Assembly: GCA_011390205.1 (NCBI GenBank) | Contig: JAABSX010000024.1 | Span: forward strand, 1-58,922 | From: Microscillaceae bacterium | GTDB taxonomy: Bacteria; Bacteroidota; Bacteroidia; Cytophagales; Microscillaceae | Direction of reading: 5' to 3' | DNA length: 58,922 nt | Shown here: positions 42,519 to 52,710 of the stretch, piece after piece | Position numbering within the stretch: the first letter of the stretch is position 1 | How the letters are laid out: every line of letters starts with the position of its first letter | Notes under the pieces: generated by a model | Databases searched by the model: none | Seen by the model: the letters and a program-made list of their open reading frames with translations, nothing else | Told to the model about the DNA's origin: nothing | Made by a program: the position numbers and the translations under genes

Positions 42519-43568
42519 ATGCGAAGAATTAACCTATTTTCTTGGCTCGTGGCATTGCTTTGCCTGAGCCAAATGGCCCAAAGCCAAAGTATCTCACAAG
42601 ATTTTGAGGAAATATATAAAACACCTCTAGAGACTTCTATAGTAAAAATAGACTTGGGAGAAGGAAGACAGCTGGTGTTTAAAGACGAAAGTTTTTTCTT
42701 GTATGGACAAATTAAAAGCTCTGAGTCATACATGGAGGAGATTCTAAAAAGCTTACAAAATGATTTGGCGATTCTCAAAGATAGTTTGTCTTCTTCGAAT
42801 GCCTATGACATTACTTATACATTAGAGGGTGATGCCGCCCAGCCCATTCTCTCTACCAAAGTTCAAAATCCTGAAATAAAAAATTATAGACAGGAAAACG
42901 GACAACTCAAAGCCATCAAAACCCAAAAAGATTATGTAAAAGTGCTGAAGATAAAAGACCATCAGTTTTATTTGGTTCTCAATGATTTATCAGAATTAAA
43001 TGAGCTAGATCCCGCAGTGATGAAAGGCTATGTTACTGCCATCCTGAAAGATTTTGAAGACCTGCCCAATAGATACAAAAGTTATATCTTAAACATTCAG
43101 TACAAGGCAGAAAACAACACACTGACCCGCACTAAAGATGATACTAAAGGTACAGATTATCTTGAGCTGAATACAGGTCTGGGCATCAATCTAATCCGTG
43201 ATAAATTTGTGCCTGAGCTAGATTTTAGTATGAAGCTGCATTTTAAAGATATATTTTATATCGGGGCTACAGCCTCTACACATTACTTTTTTGAGGCACG
43301 AGAGGAGAGGGGTTTTCGCACACTCCGTAATCTCTTTGTGGGGGGAGAGTTGGGTTTAAACATCACCCAAAATCGTAAAAAACCTTATTTTCTGGGCTTA
43401 GGTGTAGAGTATTTGGTAAGACAAAGAGGAGATTTTTACAATCCTAACACAATGCGCATCAACCTCAGCCTGCCCAACAAATCAGGCTTTAAAATCTCTC
43501 CACAGGCTTACTATGATTTTGATACTGATGATTTTTTCTGGGGCTTCAAGCTCGGGAAGGTGTTTTAA
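42519..43568 (+). CDS. Predicted outer-membrane protein co-encoded with the sigma/anti-sigma pair
   Basis: A 349-aa exported protein with signal peptide (LFSWLVALLCLSQMAQS). The first ~210 residues form a soluble, charged part, and the C-terminal ~140 residues read as beta strands (DYLELNTGLGINLIRD, FVPELDFSMKLHF, FLGLGVEYLVRQR, GFKISPQAYYDFDTDDFFWGFKLGKVF), ending in phenylalanine as for outer-membrane barrels. It lies 36 bp after the anti-sigma gene and likely belongs to the same operon. It is probably either the sensed component or the target. No function is known. Confidence 0.7.
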   Translation: MRRINLFSWLVALLCLSQMAQSQSISQDFEEIYKTPLETSIVKIDLGEGRQLVFKDESFFLYGQIKSSESYMEEILKSLQNDLAILKDSLSSSNAYDITYTLEGDAAQPILSTKVQNPEIKNYRQENGQLKAIKTQKDYVKVLKIKDHQFYLVLNDLSELNELDPAVMKGYVTAILKDFEDLPNRYKSYILNIQYKAENNTLTRTKDDTKGTDYLELNTGLGINLIRDKFVPELDFSMKLHFKDIFYIGATASTHYFFEAREERGFRTLRNLFVGGELGLNITQNRKKPYFLGLGVEYLVRQRGDFYNPNTMRINLSLPNKSGFKISPQAYYDFDTDDFFWGFKLGKVF

Positions 43569-43594
43569 AGAAAAAATCACAGACAGGCCTTTCA

Positions 43595-43645
43595 CAAAGC
43601 CCCCCAAAAAGCATTTCTATTGGCAGTTCGGGGGCTTTGTTTTTA
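43595..43645. terminator. Terminator between the outer-membrane gene and the patatin gene
   Basis: A 10-bp stem (CAAAGCCCCC with GGGGGCTTTG, 43595-43604 and 43630-43639) has a 25-nt loop, followed by a T run. It overlaps the minus-strand stop region, so it works for convergent genes. Confidence 0.75.
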
Positions 43646-46054
43646 TCTATTGAGAAGCCGCTCTAGCTGCCTGAGTGCAAACTGGTTTCGCAGCTCATAA
43701 ATCGTTCTTTTGATGCTCTTTTTTTCTTTTTGGGTCAATCTCCAGCTCAGAGGTGCTCGCCTGATGGTGATGACTTCATAGCGTTTTTCGTCTGAATCTT
43801 CTTCTTTTTCTCTTTCGGCAAAGGCCTTTTCTTTTTCGTGGATTTCTTGCAGGCTTTGTGAGATGGGCACATACTGAAACTCCACTCGGTGCACTCCAAA
43901 ATCTCTGGGAAACCAAGAGCGGGCAAACTCCACAAAGTTGTCATTGGTAATGTCTTGGAGATACTCTAAGTTAGAATACAAACTCGTAACAGGGGTGAAG
44001 ATTCTCTGAAAAAGCGATTGCCCCACACTTTTCTCAATGGGTTTGTCTTTTTGGGTATCACGGATAGACACGAAGATGACTCCAGAGGTATTGGCAGCTA
44101 TCCAATCTTTAAAGGCATATAAAAACCGAACGGCATCGGAGACTCCAAAATTATCAGAAAGCCCTGCATCCATAATTTCCATTTCGGGTTCACTCGGGAG
44201 CTTCACATTGGGGGTTACATACGGGAAGGTAGCACTCATCCTCAAAGCACTCAAGAAGCGTAAATCACTTGCTTTTTGCTTCTCAAAAAAGCGGGAAAAC
44301 TCAATCCCCTTGGTTTTTTGGTTTAAGAAGCGGGTCTGGTCTAGGCGAGGCACGGTCATATAAGATACATTTTGGGGAGAGATAAAAAGTTTTCGCCCAT
44401 CATTGACGATGGTAGGCGCCAAAATCATCATCGGTATCCAGCCCAGCAGTTCGGGTTCTTTGTATTCACAAAGGGCTTTGTCTAGCAGTCCTTCTGTATT
44501 TCGGTTGAGTTGTTGCTCAAAAGCAAAGCCCCTGTCTTTGGCATATCTGTGCCCATTGTATTCAAAGGTTTGGAAGCCAAAAAACAGGTCATTTACTACA
44601 AGACTAAACATAATGGCATTGAGATTATCCTTGGCAATGTTGTCCAGGTATTGTTCTGAGTATGGATTTAGGTTTGTTTTTCTAAGATTCTGCCTGAATA
44701 ACTCTCTTTGCAAGCATAATTCACGAAAATAAGCAGCCCCCACCAAGCCCCCCGATGCCCCTGTGATGAGGCTTGTGTTTTTCATAAGCCCGCCATCTAG
44801 AGTGCTATCCACATATTGGAGCGTACGCATAGCCCAGACGGCAGCCCTCTGCCCACCACCACTTGCACAGATAAAAATCATCTTGGGTTTTTTGTCAGGA
44901 GTGGCTTTTGTAGCACGTGCTTTCCAGTTTTCTAGGGCTAAAAGCGTGATGCTTTTGTCTAAGGTATAGAGAGAATCTTGGCTCAATTCTTTTACTCTTC
45001 GCAGAGAATATTCGGCACGCTCTGTATTGTAATCAAGCCCGTATGCTTCATAATTGGCATTGAGGTATTGGTTTTGCATCAGTAGATTGAGCAAAAGCAC
45101 CATTGCAATCACGGTGCTGATGGTCCAGCCTCTGAGCCAGTAAGAGAGTGCCCCTGCCATCATCAGTAGCAGGGTAAGCAAGAGCACAAAACTAGCCCCT
45201 GCAGGAATCTGAAATACAGGAAAATCTCTCAAAGTGCCAATCACCAACACCAGCACAAAGACAGTCATTTGGATGATGACTGCATTGAGGTGGTTTTGGT
45301 CAAAGACCTTGATGATGTCTTGGCGCTCATAAAACTCATCACTTTCAAGTTTTCGGAGTTTAAAGGGATTCACCAAATAGTAATCTACCCTGATATTTCG
45401 GCGGCGAGATTCTTTGATTCTGCCCAGCACATTGACACGCATCACACGGGTTTTGCGCAGCCTTTTATCTACCTCTTTGGCAAGTAATTTAAAAATATCT
45501 TGATTGGTACTGACAAAATAAAAGAACACCAGCAAAGAAGAGAGCAGAATGCCCAAGACCAAGCCCCCTACTCTGTGGGCAATGTCTTCGGGGGTGTTTT
45601 GGTCATAAGAAAGCTGATAACTGAGCATTTCTTTGACATAGACTACAGTAACCAAAAAAGGCAGCAAGCTATTGTTAAGCAAAAACTTAGTGAAAGGGCG
45701 GCGCAGCAAGCCTGTAAAGCTAAACTGTGGTGCATCTAAGATATAAGCCACGATATGGTATGACATCATGAAAGTGCCCCAAGTAAAGCCCATAATCAAG
45801 CAGCTCCAGAAGCTGACCTTGTCAAGGTATTCGGGGTCTAAAAACAAAGACGGAATACCAATACTCGTACCAAGCTCACCTATGATGATGGCATACAGCA
45901 CTACCCACAAGAGCATTAAGATTTGATTTTTACGGAGATTGTAAATCAGTAATTGTGCTGGAAAAGAGTAAAAAATACGTGAAATAAAGATGTCTTGGAT
46001 TTTTTTTCTCAATGATGTAAATTCGTTTAAGCTTGGATTAATAGAAGGTATCAA
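43643..46054 (-). CDS. Membrane-anchored patatin-like phospholipase
   Basis: An 803-aa protein. The first ~330 residues hold about eight membrane helices in groups, with basic loops between. The C-terminal ~410 residues form a patatin domain: GGGQRAAV (oxyanion glycines, about residue 399), the nucleophile elbow GASGG with Ser434, and the DAGLSDNFG catalytic Asp (DGG/DxG form). It would act on lipid or acyl-ester substrates at the inner membrane. A -7-like TATCTTTG (complement of 46063-46070) lies only 9 bp before the start codon, so the mRNA may be nearly leaderless. No partner gene is adjacent. Confidence 0.88.
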   Translation of the reverse strand: MIPSINPSLNEFTSLRKKIQDIFISRIFYSFPAQLLIYNLRKNQILMLLWVVLYAIIIGELGTSIGIPSLFLDPEYLDKVSFWSCLIMGFTWGTFMMSYHIVAYILDAPQFSFTGLLRRPFTKFLLNNSLLPFLVTVVYVKEMLSYQLSYDQNTPEDIAHRVGGLVLGILLSSLLVFFYFVSTNQDIFKLLAKEVDKRLRKTRVMRVNVLGRIKESRRRNIRVDYYLVNPFKLRKLESDEFYERQDIIKVFDQNHLNAVIIQMTVFVLVLVIGTLRDFPVFQIPAGASFVLLLTLLLMMAGALSYWLRGWTISTVIAMVLLLNLLMQNQYLNANYEAYGLDYNTERAEYSLRRVKELSQDSLYTLDKSITLLALENWKARATKATPDKKPKMIFICASGGGQRAAVWAMRTLQYVDSTLDGGLMKNTSLITGASGGLVGAAYFRELCLQRELFRQNLRKTNLNPYSEQYLDNIAKDNLNAIMFSLVVNDLFFGFQTFEYNGHRYAKDRGFAFEQQLNRNTEGLLDKALCEYKEPELLGWIPMMILAPTIVNDGRKLFISPQNVSYMTVPRLDQTRFLNQKTKGIEFSRFFEKQKASDLRFLSALRMSATFPYVTPNVKLPSEPEMEIMDAGLSDNFGVSDAVRFLYAFKDWIAANTSGVIFVSIRDTQKDKPIEKSVGQSLFQRIFTPVTSLYSNLEYLQDITNDNFVEFARSWFPRDFGVHRVEFQYVPISQSLQEIHEKEKAFAEREKEEDSDEKRYEVITIRRAPLSWRLTQKEKKSIKRTIYELRNQFALRQLERLLNR

Positions 46055-46381
46055 TAAAATACCAAAGATACCCTACCTTTGTCAAAAAAAGATTCTTTAT
46101 AAACACAAATTCTGAGAGATTAAAAATAGTTACTATTTTAAGTCAATGTGTATTAAGTTCAAAAATAATCTTTAATTTTATTTTAATTATTTTGTGATTC
46201 AATAATCTCTTTTCGTTAGCAATGAAACAATGTTATTTGATAATAAAAGAGAGTTTGTGTATTGCCGAGATAAAAGTAACTTTTTTTGCGGTATTTATGC
46301 AGATATAAAAGAGGTTCTTAATCCGCAAAACATAATACCATCAAACACCCAAAAGTTAATAACCCATATAAAGAGAATTGC
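46055..46381. other. Divergent intergenic region, 327 bp
   Basis: The spacer lies between the patatin and PorV-like genes. It holds two facing -7-like elements, TATCTTTG (complement of 46063-46070) and TACCTTTG (46074-46081), and otherwise AT-rich sequence. A 68-codon frame across its right end is out of phase with the PorV-like gene and is not convincing. Confidence 0.55.
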
Positions 46382-47473
46382 ATGCATACTTGGTATTCTT
46401 ACACGTTTTTACCGTTTATCTTTTTTATTTCAATAGGTCTTCATTTGCCTTTGTATGCCCAAATCACCACTCCTAAGTATAGCAACGAATTTCTAAACAT
46501 AGGAGTAGGGGCAAGAGGCTTGGGCTTGTCTAATAGCCAAGTAGCCATCACCGAAGATGTAACGGCAGGCTACTGGAATCCTGCAGGACTGGTGCACATC
46601 CAAGACAAATACCAAGTATCACTGATGCACTCTGAGTATTTTGCGGGCATTGCACAGTATGATTATGCAGCTTTTGCCACACCCATAGACACGGTGAGCC
46701 ACTTGGCGGTGTCTGTGATTCGATTTGGGGTAGATGATATTCCTGATACAAGGTTTTTGTATGATGCAGATGGCAGACTTAACTATGACAACATTCGGTT
46801 CTTTAATGCTGCAGACTATGCCTTCTTATTTTCGTATGCTCGCCGTAGCAAATGGATGCGAGGGCTTAGTTTGGGCGCTAATTTTAAGGTGATTTACAGA
46901 AATGTGGGTGATTTTGCCAATGCTTGGGGGCTAGGGCTAGATGTGGGGGCACAACTACACAGGGGGAGCTGGAGATTCGGACTGGCTCTTAGAGACATTA
47001 GCCCTACCTTCACCACTTGGTCTCACAATGTCAATGCCATTTATGATATTTTTATACAGACAGGCAATGAAGTGCCTCAAAATACCACAGAGGTAACCCT
47101 TCCCAAGGCTGTGCTTGGCATCGCAAAGGCTTTTAGAGTAAAAGAAGATTTTGGAATCTTGGCAACGGCAGATTTCAGCAGTACCTTTGATGGAGCACGC
47201 AATGTATTGATTAGGTCATCTAGCATCTCAATAGACCCGAGTGTGGGCTTAGAGTTAGATTACAAAAAATTATTTTATTTGAGATTTTCGGTGGGTAATT
47301 TTCAAGAAATCAAAAACTTTGATGGCTCTACTTACTTATCTTATCAGCCCAACTTTGGGCTCGGAATACAGTTCAAAAAACTAATGATAGATTATGCCCT
47401 GACCGATGTGGGCGACCAATCAGAAGCACTCTACTCCAATGTGTTTTCGCTTAGGGTAGGTTTTGGAAATTAA
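46382..47473 (+). CDS. PorV/PorQ-family T9SS outer-membrane protein
   Basis: A 363-aa outer-membrane protein with signal peptide ending LYAQ. The family start is clear: YSNEFLNIGVGARGLGLSNSQVAITEDVTAGYWNPAGL. FadL/UPF0164-type strands follow (GLSLGANFKVIYRNVGDFANAWGLGLDVGAQ, FGLALRDISPTF, MIDYALTDVGD), ending FSLRVGFGN. PorV shuttles T9SS cargo to the PorU sortase and PorQ tethers chains; this copy may be a second PorV-like protein. It lies 37 bp ahead of the C25-protease gene, strongly suggesting that they work together. Confidence 0.88.
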   Translation: MHTWYSYTFLPFIFFISIGLHLPLYAQITTPKYSNEFLNIGVGARGLGLSNSQVAITEDVTAGYWNPAGLVHIQDKYQVSLMHSEYFAGIAQYDYAAFATPIDTVSHLAVSVIRFGVDDIPDTRFLYDADGRLNYDNIRFFNAADYAFLFSYARRSKWMRGLSLGANFKVIYRNVGDFANAWGLGLDVGAQLHRGSWRFGLALRDISPTFTTWSHNVNAIYDIFIQTGNEVPQNTTEVTLPKAVLGIAKAFRVKEDFGILATADFSSTFDGARNVLIRSSSISIDPSVGLELDYKKLFYLRFSVGNFQEIKNFDGSTYLSYQPNFGLGIQFKKLMIDYALTDVGDQSEALYSNVFSLRVGFGN

Positions 47474-47510
47474 AATAAAGACGATCTAAGAATTTAAAAT
47501 ACACCATCAG

Positions 47511-50500
47511 ATGAAACAGATTCATACATTCCATAAGTCTTTCCTTATTTGCATTACTTTTATCTTTCTTTTGCCTGATTTATCTTATGCTCAGTTTGGC
47601 AATGGATGGATTAATTTTTCACAGACTTATTATAAAATCCCTGTCATTCGGGATGGTGTCTATCGCCTGAGCAAAGAAAGCCTAGATGCCGCAGGGATTA
47701 CAGGCATTAACCCCAAACAGATTCAGATTTTTCACCGTGGTGTAGAGCATGCTATTTACATAGAAGGCGAAAATGACAATTCATTAGATGCAGGAGATTT
47801 CATAGAATTTTATGGCAAAAAAAATGATGGAACACTTGATTCAGGACTCTATAAAATAGCCACTCGGCAAGTCAATAAATACTATAATTTATACTCTGAC
47901 ACTACTGCCTACTTCTTGACTTGGACACTGGATGGTACATTGGGCAAGCGCATGGACATCGTGAATGCTCCCGTAGCAGGCAGTTTCGCTCCTTATCACT
48001 GGAAAGAAGAACTGATTGTGTATTCTGATGAATATTCCATTGGTCAGAATTACCCCATCCCGTCTAATGAAGATATTTATCAATCAGAGTTTGACAATGG
48101 AGAGGGTTGGGTAAGCACACGCATAAGCTCAGGGCAATCCCGTAATATTACTGTGCCTATTTCTAATGTCTATACCACAAGCGTAAACAGTGTCAAACCC
48201 ATTCTGGAGATAGTAATGGTGGGGGCTACCAAAAATATCAGCAGCTACAGTGTAGATGTGAGAGTGGGCAACTCTACTTCTAACCTCAGGTTACTGACGA
48301 GCACGGGGAATAATAATTTTCAGAAGACTACACTGAATACCAGTTTTATAACCACCCCAGATATAGAGCCCTCTGACATCAATGGCACAGGGCAGTTTGT
48401 CATCAGACTTACTTGCACAAGGGGAGGTGCACGCTTGGCGTATGTAAAGGTCTCTTATCCTCAAGTATTAGACCTTGGCAATGCCAGCAGCAGTCAAGTA
48501 GGTATCCCGAGCAATGCCAATAACATTAGCTACTTAGACATCAGCAACCCGCCCAGCAATGCCCGTATTTTGGATGTGAGCAAGCCCGAGTCTGTACGCA
48601 GGGTAAGCTACACTACAGTAGGAACTAACCTCAGAGTAGCCTACCCCCACACCATTTTTCCATTTACAGAAATAGACCCCATTTACAATAGATTACTAAT
48701 AGACGATGGCACCGTAAACACAGCACTAGAGATACGCCCTGTTACGTTTCAAAACATAGACCCTAGTGCCTATGATTACCTCATCATTAGCCACCCTCGC
48801 CTCAGACAGCTGGTAGATGGCAGTGATGTAGTGCAGGCTTATGCAAATTATAGGGCGAGCCAAGCAGGAGGGGGCTTCAGCCCTTTATTACTCAATATTG
48901 ACCAAATATATGATCAGTTTACTTTTGGAGAAAAGACCCCTCTGGCGATTCGCCGCTTTGCAGATTATATGTACACCAATGGCGACCCTCGTTTTTTGCT
49001 ATTGATTGGCAAGTCTGTGTCTTTGCCCGATATATACTTCAATGCTGGAGCTAGTTTTTTCTTGAATATTCGCAAAGATTTTGCAGCTTCTCAAGAGGAT
49101 TTAGTGCCTACAGGAGGCTTTCCACCTTCAGATATTGAGATGGTTACGGGCTTGGGCAATCAAGGTACATTTACACTCTCTATCCCTATTGGGCGTATCC
49201 CTGCCTCTCAGCCAGAGGAAGTTCGCAATTATCTCAATAAAGTAGTAGAATATGAAGCAAGCCCCTGCGCCGATGCACTCTGGCAAAAACACGTGCTGCA
49301 CCTCAGTGGAGGAAGAACAGAATCAGAGCAGAATACTTTTAAGAATTACCTCATTAATCTAGGACAATCCATAACAGATACTTTGTCTTCACCTCCGCCG
49401 CCGCTTTTCTCAAGTGGTGGCTTGCTAGGAGGCAAGGCTTTTTCGCAAAGTAAAAGCACGACAAGCCCGACCGAAGTCATCAATATCTCACAAAGTGTCA
49501 ATCAGGGGCTTGGGCTGATTACTTTCTTTGGGCACTCTGCCATAGGTGGCACTGATGTAGAGATAGGAAGGGCCTCTGCCCCCACACAGGGCTACAACAA
49601 TCAAGGCAAATATCCTTTTATGCTTACCAATGGATGCCAGTTAGGGGCTGTTTTTTATAACTTACCTACTTTTTCTACAGATTGGATTTTTACACCTAAC
49701 AAAGGAGCGATTGGTTTTATAGGGCATAGCTTTTTGGGCTATTCAGGGCCATTGTTTAGTTATTCCAGAAGATTTTACGCACAGGCCTTCACCAATCCTA
49801 CTATGGTGGGCAAGCCCATAGGAGATGTCATGGCTGCTGCGATACTTTCCATCGGTTCTAATCCTAATTTTCAGAATGAAACCACCGCCGAGCAAATGGT
49901 CTTGCAAGGAGACCCCGCCATCGGCTTCTTGAAACCTGCCAAGACCGATTACGCCATCTCAAGCAATCAAATTTACTTAGAATCTATTGATGGCTCGCCC
50001 ATCTCTGATGTAAGTGAATCTTTTAAATTGCAGATGATTGTTTCTAACTTCGGAATGATAGATACAGAGAAAAAAACTTTCTCGGTAAGAGTAGAAAGGA
50101 CTTATGCCAATGGAGAAACCTCTGCCATCATCAGCCCAGACAACTACAAGGCGGTCTATTACCAAGATACACTCACCCTGACCATACCAAGGGAGGAGGA
50201 TAAATCTGCCTTCGGACTCAATCTATTTACCGTCATACTTGACTGGGATGATAGAATAGATGAATGTAACAAAGAAAATAATATGGCTACACTTGAGTAC
50301 TTTATCCCTACCATCGGAGTAAGACCGCTTACGCCCTTAGAGTTTGCCATAGGAAATGAGCAACCCATAACGCTGACTGCCCTAGTGGGGAGCAACAACG
50401 CTCAAAATCAAGAAATTATCTTTGAGATAGATACCGTCTCGACCTTTAATAGCCCCGCCAAACAGACCCAAATAGTGCCACCTACTAGCAATCCTAGCTG

Positions 50501-52601
50501 GGATGTAAACCTCCTGACAGACAATGCACAAGACAGTACTGTGTATTACTGGAGGGTCAATGTAGCAAGTGCCGTCAATGACCCCACCATCCTCTGGGGT
50601 GAAAGCTCTTTTACATACATCAAAAACAGCCCTGAAGGCTGGTCTCAGAGTAGCTTTTATCAATTTAGAAAAAGTAATCTTAACAACCTGATAGCAGATA
50701 GAAACCAAGAAAGATGGAAATTTACCAAAAGAGTGGATCAAAACATCAAAATCAATACCTATGGCAATGGCTTTACGCCCGAAAGCTCATATGTGTATTT
50801 TAGATACCAAGGGGATGCTTATGTTACCTCCATAGATGCTTGTAACCAAGGAATTATCGCCTACAGGCTCAACAATAATGGAGATATATTCCCTCCGCCT
50901 ACCATTGCAGGGACTTCAAACTGTGGCAGAAATAATTTAGCTACTTATTTTAACAATACTGCACTGCAAAACAACAGACTCCTCACATTCATACAGCAGG
51001 CTGGTGAAGATGATTATATTTTGTTATTTACAGTAGGAACAGTCAATTTTAGTAACTGGACTCCAGCCCAAAAAGAAGCATTCAAATCTATAGGTGCAAA
51101 CCCAAATATCTATACAAACTTGGTTACGGGGCATCCCTATGCCATTCTGGGCAAAAAAAGATATACACCAGGTACTGCCATTGAAGCCATTGCCTTCGAA
51201 AACCCAACAAGCAGCGAAATAGAACTCAATGCTTCTATCTCTGTACTAAATACTGAAGGAAAAATGACATCATCGCTCATAGGCCCTGCACAAGATTGGG
51301 CAGAGGTAATCCACGAGCTAAGAATGGGGCAGGGCGATAGCTACCAGCTAGACCTGTATGGTGTGAGCCTCCAAAATGAAGAAACAAGCAGCCCTCTTAT
51401 CGCCAACATCACAAATACAAACCAAGATTTGAGTGCCATAGATGCCACAATGTATCCTTATCTCAGGCTCAAACTTACGGTAAGAGATGAGACAAATCAG
51501 ACTCCTCCACAGCTTAAAAAGTGGATAGTCCTCTATGATGGTGTTCCCGAAGGAATGATAGACGTGGAAGCCGTAAACCCAAACGCCTACCAGATTACAC
51601 CCAAAAATGAAGGACAAGATTTTATACTGCCTTTTGTATTTAGAAATATTAGCAGCCTGCCTTTTGCCAGTGACTCATTAGAAGTAAGATATACTCTTAA
51701 TGGCACAGCATTAGAAACACTCAAAATCAAAGCACCCGCCCCCAAAGATACTGTCCATTTCTTTTACCAAGTCAATACCCTCAATCTCAATGGCGAGAAC
51801 GAACTCCTCGTATTTGTAAACCCAAGGGTGCTGCCAGAGGCATATTATGAAAACAATATACTTCCCGTCCGATTTCAAGTCAATGGAGACAACATCAACC
51901 CACTCCTAGAAGTTGCCTTTGATGGCAGAAGAATCATGGATGGAGAAATCGTAGCACCTGAGCCGCTCATAGGCTTGGTGCTGAGAGATGAAAACCATTT
52001 TCTGACGACAAGCGACCCTTCCAGCCTGACTTTTTCTCTCAAAAAACCGTGTGAAGGCTGTGATTTTGAGGAAATAGACCTTGCACAAAACAATGTGAGC
52101 TGGAGCTTTGAAGAGGGCGTGCTTAAGGTAGATTACAAACCCGAAAGATTGCAAGATGGCATACACTCCCTTAGGGTGCAAGGGCGTGATGCCGCAGGAA
52201 ATCAAGCAGGAATAGAACCCTACACCATTAGTTTTGAAGTGGTCAATGAATCTAGTATCACACATTTTTATCCTTATCCCAATCCTTTTTCTACAAGTAC
52301 TCGCTTTGTATTTACGCTTACAGGTGCAGAAGTGCCTTCTCAACTGAAGATACAAATCATGACCGTATCAGGCAAGGTAGTTCGTGAGATTACTCAAGAC
52401 GAAATCGGGCCTATCCGAATAGGCAATAACATCTCTGAATATGCTTGGGATGGAAGGGATGAGTTTGGAGATGTGCTCGCCAATGGGGTTTACCTCTACC
52501 GTGTCGTCATGGGCAATACCCAAAATAATTTTAGTGAAAGAGCTACCTTTGGTGACAAAGCCTTTAAGAATGGCTACGGCAAAATGTATATCCTGAGGTA
52601 A
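47511..52601 (+). CDS. C25 (gingipain-like) protease, PorU2-type putative T9SS sortase
   Basis: A 1696-aa secreted protein. Signal peptide ends LSYAQ. Residues ~30-180 are a PorU-type N-terminal domain (YYKIPVIRDGVYRLSKESLDAAGI). The C25 core lies at about 370-850, with candidate catalytic His675 (FFGHS) and Cys709 (TNGCQLG). Fibronectin/CARDB-like modules follow. The last ~110 residues (FYPYPNPFSTSTRFVFTL, WDGRDEFGDVLANGVYLYRVVM) are a FlgD-like/T9SS C-terminal domain. The size and PorV partner fit annotated PorU2 proteins better than classical PorU (about 1150 aa), whose gene usually lies elsewhere. Whether it cuts CTDs or is itself cargo is open. Confidence 0.85.
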   Translation: MKQIHTFHKSFLICITFIFLLPDLSYAQFGNGWINFSQTYYKIPVIRDGVYRLSKESLDAAGITGINPKQIQIFHRGVEHAIYIEGENDNSLDAGDFIEFYGKKNDGTLDSGLYKIATRQVNKYYNLYSDTTAYFLTWTLDGTLGKRMDIVNAPVAGSFAPYHWKEELIVYSDEYSIGQNYPIPSNEDIYQSEFDNGEGWVSTRISSGQSRNITVPISNVYTTSVNSVKPILEIVMVGATKNISSYSVDVRVGNSTSNLRLLTSTGNNNFQKTTLNTSFITTPDIEPSDINGTGQFVIRLTCTRGGARLAYVKVSYPQVLDLGNASSSQVGIPSNANNISYLDISNPPSNARILDVSKPESVRRVSYTTVGTNLRVAYPHTIFPFTEIDPIYNRLLIDDGTVNTALEIRPVTFQNIDPSAYDYLIISHPRLRQLVDGSDVVQAYANYRASQAGGGFSPLLLNIDQIYDQFTFGEKTPLAIRRFADYMYTNGDPRFLLLIGKSVSLPDIYFNAGASFFLNIRKDFAASQEDLVPTGGFPPSDIEMVTGLGNQGTFTLSIPIGRIPASQPEEVRNYLNKVVEYEASPCADALWQKHVLHLSGGRTESEQNTFKNYLINLGQSITDTLSSPPPPLFSSGGLLGGKAFSQSKSTTSPTEVINISQSVNQGLGLITFFGHSAIGGTDVEIGRASAPTQGYNNQGKYPFMLTNGCQLGAVFYNLPTFSTDWIFTPNKGAIGFIGHSFLGYSGPLFSYSRRFYAQAFTNPTMVGKPIGDVMAAAILSIGSNPNFQNETTAEQMVLQGDPAIGFLKPAKTDYAISSNQIYLESIDGSPISDVSESFKLQMIVSNFGMIDTEKKTFSVRVERTYANGETSAIISPDNYKAVYYQDTLTLTIPREEDKSAFGLNLFTVILDWDDRIDECNKENNMATLEYFIPTIGVRPLTPLEFAIGNEQPITLTALVGSNNAQNQEIIFEIDTVSTFNSPAKQTQIVPPTSNPSWDVNLLTDNAQDSTVYYWRVNVASAVNDPTILWGESSFTYIKNSPEGWSQSSFYQFRKSNLNNLIADRNQERWKFTKRVDQNIKINTYGNGFTPESSYVYFRYQGDAYVTSIDACNQGIIAYRLNNNGDIFPPPTIAGTSNCGRNNLATYFNNTALQNNRLLTFIQQAGEDDYILLFTVGTVNFSNWTPAQKEAFKSIGANPNIYTNLVTGHPYAILGKKRYTPGTAIEAIAFENPTSSEIELNASISVLNTEGKMTSSLIGPAQDWAEVIHELRMGQGDSYQLDLYGVSLQNEETSSPLIANITNTNQDLSAIDATMYPYLRLKLTVRDETNQTPPQLKKWIVLYDGVPEGMIDVEAVNPNAYQITPKNEGQDFILPFVFRNISSLPFASDSLEVRYTLNGTALETLKIKAPAPKDTVHFFYQVNTLNLNGENELLVFVNPRVLPEAYYENNILPVRFQVNGDNINPLLEVAFDGRRIMDGEIVAPEPLIGLVLRDENHFLTTSDPSSLTFSLKKPCEGCDFEEIDLAQNNVSWSFEEGVLKVDYKPERLQDGIHSLRVQGRDAAGNQAGIEPYTISFEVVNESSITHFYPYPNPFSTSTRFVFTLTGAEVPSQLKIQIMTVSGKVVREITQDEIGPIRIGNNISEYAWDGRDEFGDVLANGVYLYRVVMGNTQNNFSERATFGDKAFKNGYGKMYILR

Positions 52602-52710
52602 ACAAAGCCTTTGGAGAAGTTGTCTGTTTTATGTATTAAAAAACGAACAAATGGGGTGGACTGTGGCGAGCAGCACTTGAAGGCGCTTTTCTATTTCAGG
52701 TGCATCACTG

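Noticed and set aside
46230-46436. A 68-codon frame before the PorV-like gene
   Set aside because: It runs out of phase into the PorV-like signal peptide and has no own features.
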